Assembly: GCA_015709715.1 (NCBI GenBank)
Contig: CP054184.1
Span: 2,217,001 to 2,281,000, forward strand
Direction: 5' to 3'
From: Nitrospira sp.
GTDB taxonomy: Bacteria; Nitrospirota; Nitrospiria; Nitrospirales; Nitrospiraceae
DNA length: 64,000 bases
Part shown: positions 59,578-64,000 of the stretch, piece by piece
Position numbering within the stretch: the stretch's first letter is position 1
Layout of the letters: each line of letters starts with the position of its first letter
Made by a program: the position numbers and the translations under genes
The notes under the pieces: generated by a model
What the model was told of the DNA's origin: nothing
Databases searched by the model: none
The model's input: only the letters and a program-made list of their open reading frames with translations

Positions 59578-60708
59578 TCACGCACCGAGACGCACGATCG
59601 GCTTGATCGTGACGCCCTTCTCACTGTCCTCCGCCGCCTGATTGATCTGGTCCAGGCTATAAAATTTCACCAGCCTATCGAACGGGAAACGGCCCTGCGC
59701 ATACAGCTCAACGAGACTCGGAATGAACAGATCCGGCACGCTGTCGCCTTCGATGATGCCGATAATCCGTTTGCCGGTGGTCATGACCCCGTTCACATCG
59801 AAGCTGGCTTCGGTGCCCAGCGCTGGGGCCCCGACGATGCCGCACACGCCTCTAATTGCCAAGGCATCGATCGCCTGGCGCAGCACGGCGGGACGTCCGC
59901 TCGATTCAAGCGTGAAATCTGCGCCGCCGCCGGTGATCCTGCGGACCGCTTCAACGGGATCAGTCTCGCGGCTGTTCACGGTGTGGGTCGCTCCGAGCTC
60001 CTTGGCCAGCGCAAGCCGCGACGGGACAACATCGGCGACGATGATGGTCGTCGCACCGGCCACCCGCGCGGCCATCACCGAGCTCAGGCCGACGGCTCCG
60101 CCACCGAACGCGGCGAAGCTGCTGCCGGGCCTGACTTTCAACCCGTTCATCACGGCTCCCGCACCGGTTTGAATACCGCAGCCGAGGGGACCGAGCAATT
60201 CCAGCGGTGCATTGGCCGAGACCTTGACGACGTTTCGCTCGTGAGCGAGGGCATAGGTGCCGAACGACGACTGGCCGAAGAAATGATCCTGGACGGCACC
60301 CTGCTTATCATGAGTCGCAGTACTGCCGTCTTCGCGCGCACCCCCGAAATTCAACGGGTAGAAATTCGCGCAGTAGGTCAGGTCGCCGTTCAGGCAGGGT
60401 TTGCAGTGGCCGCACCACATGTAGGTCAGCACCACGTGGTCGCCCGGTGCAATTTTTTTGACGTTGCTGCCGACCTGCTCTACGATACCGGCCCCTTCAT
60501 GGCCAAGGACAACCGGTAACGGCACGGTATAGAGCTGGTCGCGCGCGACCATGTCGGTGTGACACATGCCAGTCGCGACGATCCGAATCAAGGCCTCGTC
60601 GGGACGTGGCCCTTCCAAGGTGAGCGTCTCGACCTGGAACGGTCCACCTTTTTTGCGAACCACCGCCGCCGTGATCTCGCGGGCTATACTCTTCTCCTTG
60701 TTTGTCAT
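59578..60708 (-). CDS. Zinc-dependent alcohol dehydrogenase (aryl-alcohol dehydrogenase-like)
   Basis: 376 residues from the ATG at 60708 (AGGAG 8 bases upstream). Medium-chain ADH with catalytic zinc ligands in [12 protein letters not shown] and GHEGAGIVE, structural zinc site [15 protein letters not shown], then [20 protein letters not shown] and [19 protein letters not shown] for NAD(P). Similar to benzyl-alcohol dehydrogenase (XylB type). It would oxidise 4-hydroxybenzyl alcohol to the aldehyde. The residue after the second beta strand of the cofactor site (VVADVVPSR) suggests NAD+. Confidence 0.92.
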   Translation of the reverse strand: MTNKEKSIAREITAAVVRKKGGPFQVETLTLEGPRPDEALIRIVATGMCHTDMVARDQLYTVPLPVVLGHEGAGIVEQVGSNVKKIAPGDHVVLTYMWCGHCKPCLNGDLTYCANFYPLNFGGAREDGSTATHDKQGAVQDHFFGQSSFGTYALAHERNVVKVSANAPLELLGPLGCGIQTGAGAVMNGLKVRPGSSFAAFGGGAVGLSSVMAARVAGATTIIVADVVPSRLALAKELGATHTVNSRETDPVEAVRRITGGGADFTLESSGRPAVLRQAIDALAIRGVCGIVGAPALGTEASFDVNGVMTTGKRIIGIIEGDSVPDLFIPSLVELYAQGRFPFDRLVKFYSLDQINQAAEDSEKGVTIKPIVRLGA

Positions 60709-60838
60709 TTCCGTGCTCCTCTCAATCGACATGGCCAATCGGTGGCCCTTTCCTCCTGGGGCGCTGATCCCCCCACCTGACCGGCACCTCTGGGATGAAT
60801 GACGTCCTCTTCACTATGGACTCACGCGGATTCACCGA

Positions 60839-62386
60839 TTACAGCCTGATGCCGGACTTGCCCGGCGCGAGGATTCCGTTGGGGTCGAGCGCCTGTTTCA
60901 ACGTCCGATTGACCGATCGCTGCACCGGACTGTATGTGTCGGCCACCTTGTCCATGAATGCCGTGTTTGTGCGATAGCTTCCGTACCCCAGCGCCGAAAA
61001 CTCCGTTACCAGCTCATCGAAACATTGGTACGCGGCCTTCGTCATGGCTGGATCGGACCGGTCGTACAACATGTCGAGAATATGATGCATGTCACGCATG
61101 CCGACGATAAACTCACCGGTGTAATCCAACCCGTGCTTGGTCAGGATGCGCTTGGCCAGCGCCATCTGATTCAGGGTCTCACTGCCCCGCGCCGGACACA
61201 CGGGGGCGAACCAGAGAGAACCGCCTCCGCCGCGCCAGTTGTAGAGATTAAATTCCCTCAGGTCCATCCCGCCGCGCATGAGGGCCGCCCGGTATCCGAA
61301 CTGGGGATCATCGCCGACATCCTCTTGCGTCAAGAACTTCGCCTTGCCCGACTTGCCGAAGGCGTCGGTCACGATCTTCCAATTCACGTCCACCTGTTCC
61401 TTTGTGCCATAGAGTGCGGCCGTAACATTCCAGAGGCCCATGTTGTGATCCTTAACCAATTGTCGCACCGCTTCATCCGAGATCGAACCGGGCCCTGACA
61501 CGTAGTCGCTCCGCTTGGCCTTCACCGCCGCTTCGTAGAGCGCATGGGCGATGACTCCTGAATTGGGAATGACGCCGTTCAGGCGAAGAGGGCGCATGGT
61601 CTCCACGATCTCCACGACATCTTCTTCATTTTGATATTGAATCAGGAACGGCTTATACACCGGCGGCGCCGGCTGCAGCCAAAACCCGAATTTCGTGACG
61701 ATGCCGTAGTTGGACTGGGTAAAGATGCCATCGAGATAAGGACCGTAGCCCCACTTGAACACCTGCCAGGTATTGGATTTCGGCAACCCACCCATTGCCG
61801 TGCGGAGAACTTCGCCGTTCGCGAGAACCACTTCCATGCCGCAGGCGTTCATAAAATGCTCCCCGTAGGGGGTGTAGCCGACCCCCCGGTCCAGCGTATT
61901 GCCCGTCGGCCCGGCAATGGCGGAGGGCGCCGGCACGGAGAGCCATAAAGGAAGCTTATGCTCTTGAAAGTAGTCGTAGAGCTGTCGATAGGTGACGCCC
62001 GGTTCAACGAGGGCGTAGCAGAGGTCGCCATCGACTTCGAGGATGCGGTTCATGCGATGGAGATCGAGCACGACCTGGCCACGCTCCGCCGGAGCCGCAG
62101 AGCCATATCCCAAGTTCTTGCCGGTCGAGACCGTCCATATCGGCACCTTGTGTTTGTTGCAGATACCAACGATCTTCTGGATTTGTTCCACAGTCGTCGC
62201 CAGAATCGCGGCGGACGGCTGGTGATTCGCCTCCGCCACCGGCATCATGACCTTGGTATAGGGTGCGAGCTGATCAGCACTCGTCAGCACATTACTCTCC
62301 CCCAAGACGCCACGGAACTCCTTCACCGCGGCATCAAACGTTTCTTCGGAAACACCCTTCGGCAAGGCGATATATTTGCTGGCCAT
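60839..62386 (-). CDS. pchF: p-Cresol methylhydroxylase flavoprotein subunit (VAO/4-cresol dehydrogenase family)
   Basis: 515 residues. FAD-binding PCMH/VAO fold: VSTGKNLGYGSAAPAERGQV (about residues 87-106), VSVPAPSAIAGPTGNTLDRG (about 150-168) with GYTPYGEHF next, and a C-terminal DMHHILDMLYDRSD. The region FNLYNWRGGGGSLWFAPVCP puts a Tyr at residue 382, close to the Tyr384 to which FAD is covalently bound in Pseudomonas PchF. The enzyme would oxidise 4-alkylphenols (such as p-cresol) to the alcohol and aldehyde via a quinone methide, passing electrons to the cytochrome c encoded upstream. Specificity within the VAO family cannot be fixed from sequence alone. Confidence 0.88.
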   Translation of the reverse strand: MASKYIALPKGVSEETFDAAVKEFRGVLGESNVLTSADQLAPYTKVMMPVAEANHQPSAAILATTVEQIQKIVGICNKHKVPIWTVSTGKNLGYGSAAPAERGQVVLDLHRMNRILEVDGDLCYALVEPGVTYRQLYDYFQEHKLPLWLSVPAPSAIAGPTGNTLDRGVGYTPYGEHFMNACGMEVVLANGEVLRTAMGGLPKSNTWQVFKWGYGPYLDGIFTQSNYGIVTKFGFWLQPAPPVYKPFLIQYQNEEDVVEIVETMRPLRLNGVIPNSGVIAHALYEAAVKAKRSDYVSGPGSISDEAVRQLVKDHNMGLWNVTAALYGTKEQVDVNWKIVTDAFGKSGKAKFLTQEDVGDDPQFGYRAALMRGGMDLREFNLYNWRGGGGSLWFAPVCPARGSETLNQMALAKRILTKHGLDYTGEFIVGMRDMHHILDMLYDRSDPAMTKAAYQCFDELVTEFSALGYGSYRTNTAFMDKVADTYSPVQRSVNRTLKQALDPNGILAPGKSGIRL

Positions 62387-62407
62387 TCTTCTTCCTCCTG
62401 GCTCGGG

Positions 62408-63286
62408 CTAGAGATCCACCACAAATGACACGAATCGTTCCTGCGGATGCGTCCCATCACCGATTGGCGATTGCCGCACGAACGCGCGGCTGGCACAGGA
62501 TTCTCGAACGGAATCGACACCCAGCGCCGAGACGGTCACGGCATAACCCACGGACTCGACCCAGTCGCCGGCCTGCAACCTGACGGTCTCGCGCCTGCAT
62601 GCTCGCAGGGGAATGGGCTCCCATCCCTCGATTGCAGTCAGGCCGATCAGCCTGCGCCCGTCCGCCAGCGAGAGCCCTGAACTGTGGAGATGGACGGATT
62701 CCGATTCGGTCGACAGATACGACGAAAATCCCGGCGCAGACCAACCTGACACGGGGCCCGCTTCGTTCGGGGCGTGAAGAAAATCTTCAGTTATCGAGAA
62801 TCCGTCCTGGTCGGCGGCGAGCTGCGACGCCAAAATACCTCCCACGCCATGAGCCGGGGAGGTGGTTGCCCAGGCATGGCGGAGCTGACAGGCACTGTCT
62901 GCCGAGCACACATGCGTGCCCATCGAGAGGAGCCGAACGCCGGCTGTCCGAGCCAGCTCAAGAACAATCACCGCGCTGGCATCGTCCATCACGGCGATCA
63001 TCCGCGTTCCCCGGGACTGATCCAGCAGAGTGACCATCCGGTCCACGGCGGTTAACAACCCGCCTTTCAGTTTCACGATTCGGAGCGCTTCGTATGTCAA
63101 ACCTACACAGGCGGCGCCTGCGCCGCTTGCGAAGGCCTCGTCCGCACCGGTACCGCCCAAGACCAACATGCACCGGCTGGGTCTTCGCACAGGTGACTCC
63201 GCAAAGGTCCATGGAGGAACACCCATCGCCAGGAGAGCCCCGCCCGCTAGCAGGCCCTTCATCAGACTGCGTCGATCAACCTTCAT
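62408..63286 (-). CDS. Tat-exported protein of unknown function in the p-cresol module
   Basis: 292 residues. The N-terminus has a twin-arginine signal (DRRSLMKGLLAGGALLAMGV). The mature protein (MLVLGGTGADEAFASGAGAA, RMIAVMDDASAVIVLELART, LLSMGTHVCSADSACQLRHA) has alternating strands and helices; several cysteines are present but no CXXCH. I do not recognise a family. It sits between the cytochrome and flavoprotein genes of the aromatic oxidation module with 14-21 base gaps, so it is likely part of that operon and may aid assembly of the periplasmic enzyme. Confidence 0.75.
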   Translation of the reverse strand: MKVDRRSLMKGLLAGGALLAMGVPPWTFAESPVRRPSRCMLVLGGTGADEAFASGAGAACVGLTYEALRIVKLKGGLLTAVDRMVTLLDQSRGTRMIAVMDDASAVIVLELARTAGVRLLSMGTHVCSADSACQLRHAWATTSPAHGVGGILASQLAADQDGFSITEDFLHAPNEAGPVSGWSAPGFSSYLSTESESVHLHSSGLSLADGRRLIGLTAIEGWEPIPLRACRRETVRLQAGDWVESVGYAVTVSALGVDSVRESCASRAFVRQSPIGDGTHPQERFVSFVVDL

Positions 63287-63300
63287 GGAGTGAGCCCTCC

Positions 63301-63642
63301 TTACTTGTTGGCCTCTGCTTTGGACAGATATTCGGCCAGTTTTTCCAACGACTGGTCATCGATCTCGGAAGCGCGAAACGCCGGCATTGCCCGGTTGCCG
63401 TGTCGCACGATGAATTGGATGTAGGTAGGATCCAGGCCGCGACCTCGAAGGGTCGGACCTACTGCGGTTTCGTGGCACAAGGCGCAGATCTTCGCATAGA
63501 CCTCGGCTCCATTCTTCCACGCGAAGCCTGGCTTGGGCGCCTCTTCGGGCGCCGCCCCGGCGACTCTCGCTGCCATCCCAGCCGCAACGAGCACCACCAG
63601 GCCAAGCCTGGACAATTGCTTATTGGTTGTTATCCCACCCAT
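63301..63642 (-). CDS. pchC: Cytochrome c subunit of p-cresol methylhydroxylase-type enzyme
   Basis: 113 residues. Signal peptide ([18 protein letters not shown]), one haem c site CALCH (about residue 54), and MPAF near residue 86 giving the axial Met. The length and the pairing with a PchF-like flavoprotein match PchC. GAGGAGG lies just before the ATG. It would take electrons from the flavin and pass them to the respiratory chain. The short stretch upstream (63643-63810) contains two broken pieces of cytochrome-like coding sequence, which I do not rely on. Confidence 0.85.
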   Translation of the reverse strand: MGGITTNKQLSRLGLVVLVAAGMAARVAGAAPEEAPKPGFAWKNGAEVYAKICALCHETAVGPTLRGRGLDPTYIQFIVRHGNRAMPAFRASEIDDQSLEKLAEYLSKAEANK

Positions 63643-63810
63643 ATCGCCTCCTCTTGCTGGCCTCGCTCACTCTCCTCCGCGCTTCACATAGGCGGGGACA
63701 TCTTGCATCTGGCAGTCGAAGACATGCCCTCCCTACTGCCCCTGCTCATCGATCGCCGCTTTGAACTGTCGCACCACGTTGAGCAATTCTCTCTGAGGTC
63801 CTGTCCTCTG

Positions 63811-64000
63811 TTACTTCCTCAGCGTCAGCACATAGGCGAGCAGGTCCTGGATCTCTGCCTCGGAAAGTTGGCTCTTCCACGCCACCATCGCCGTTTTGGG
63901 TTTGCCGTTCTGAATCACGTCGAGCAATTCCGCGTCAGACTTCTTTTTGCTCTCGGCGCTCGTGAAGTCTCCCGCCGGCGGCTTCAGTTGTTTCCCGATG
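63811..64000 (-). CDS. Cytochrome c-like protein, C-terminal part (5' end outside window)
   Basis: 63 codons remain before TAA: LLDVIQNGKPKTAMVAWKSQ then LSEAEIQDLLAYVLTLRK. This is the C-terminal half of a class I cytochrome c, with Met in AMVAW as the likely axial ligand and the closing helix LSEAEIQDLLAYV. The CXXCH site must lie beyond base 64000. It is probably the next member of the aromatic oxidation operon. Confidence 0.85.
   Translation of the reverse strand, partial: IGKQLKPPAGDFTSAESKKKSDAELLDVIQNGKPKTAMVAWKSQLSEAEIQDLLAYVLTLRK

Noticed and set aside
63643-63810. Another cytochrome gene between the two cytochrome c genes
   Set aside because: Two short cytochrome-like stretches (ELLNVVRQFKAAIDE; CQMQDVPAYVKR) are separated by a stop and have no haem site; too weak to call.

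Overview
The window is a GC-rich stretch (about 60% by eye) of a free-living Gram-negative-type bacterium. Gene content suggests Nitrospirota, close to Nitrospira: a RiPP-type B12 radical SAM enzyme, PPK2, OtsAB beside a GH15 enzyme, a GH65 phosphorylase with a beta-phosphoglucomutase, DoxX, di-haem peroxidase beside OxyR, an Mrp antiporter, lipoprotein signals, and a tmRNA. This assignment is inference from family composition; no phylogeny was run. Most genes lie on the minus strand in short, tightly overlapping operons.

Layout. 1-4897: end of an inositol monophosphatase gene, a small unknown protein, an AhpD-like protein, a cobalamin-dependent radical SAM enzyme, pterin dehydratase, a CBS-pair protein and a glycerophosphodiesterase. 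4928-5848: two tandem minus-strand units that share a promoter, a 14-codon micro-ORF with a strong ribosome site, and a 3' hairpin; I cannot assign them to a known family, and they are my best candidate for something undescribed. 5897-14457: a frameshifted exported protein, PPK2, macro-domain protein, OtsB, a membrane-anchored OtsA, divergent GH15, a cupredoxin lipoprotein, a nitrobindin-like protein and a frameshifted NTF2-like gene. 14492-20151: a decayed defence block (type I R-M remnants, a Phd/RelE-type toxin-antitoxin pair, McrC, and McrB interrupted by one in-frame amber codon). 20296-23816: MFS efflux pump, thiopurine methyltransferase, LysR regulator and tmRNA. 23885-33820: DedA-rhodanese fusion, BT1-like transporter, di-haem peroxidase with lipoprotein opposite OxyR, ankyrin protein, ferredoxin-MBL protein, DNA glycosylase, SDR, nitroreductase, a fragment of a hexapeptide acetyltransferase, HAD phosphatase and OsmC. 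33869-38538: GH65 phosphorylase opposite a beta-phosphoglucomutase-like HAD, then small exported or regulatory proteins and DoxX.

38806-46863 is a YbhFSR-type export system (HlyD adaptor, double ATPase, two permeases) with a Spy/CpxP-like lipoprotein and a GAF-sigma54 activator upstream. 46976-47654 is a MntA-HepT toxin-antitoxin pair whose junction looks deleted. 47638-50164 holds NDH-2, an NmrA-like reductase and an internally repeated unknown protein. 50520-57061 is an Mrp Na+/H+ antiporter operon (A+B fusion, C, D, E, F, G) behind a shortened UspA gene, with P-type ATPase remnants at both ends. 57220-64000 is a p-cresol methylhydroxylase-type module: flavoprotein, cytochrome c, zinc alcohol dehydrogenase and aldehyde dehydrogenase, enough on paper to take a 4-alkylphenol to the aromatic acid and pass electrons to cytochrome c.

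Genes work together in four themes: trehalose and glucose-phosphate metabolism (OtsA, OtsB, GH15, GH65, beta-PGM); peroxide and envelope stress (OxyR, CcpA, OsmC, AhpD-like, DoxX, Spy); ion and drug export; and oxidation of aromatic side chains. At least ten loci are broken by frameshift, stop, deletion or partial duplication, so either this is a region of active gene decay or some of the single-base shifts are assembly errors.
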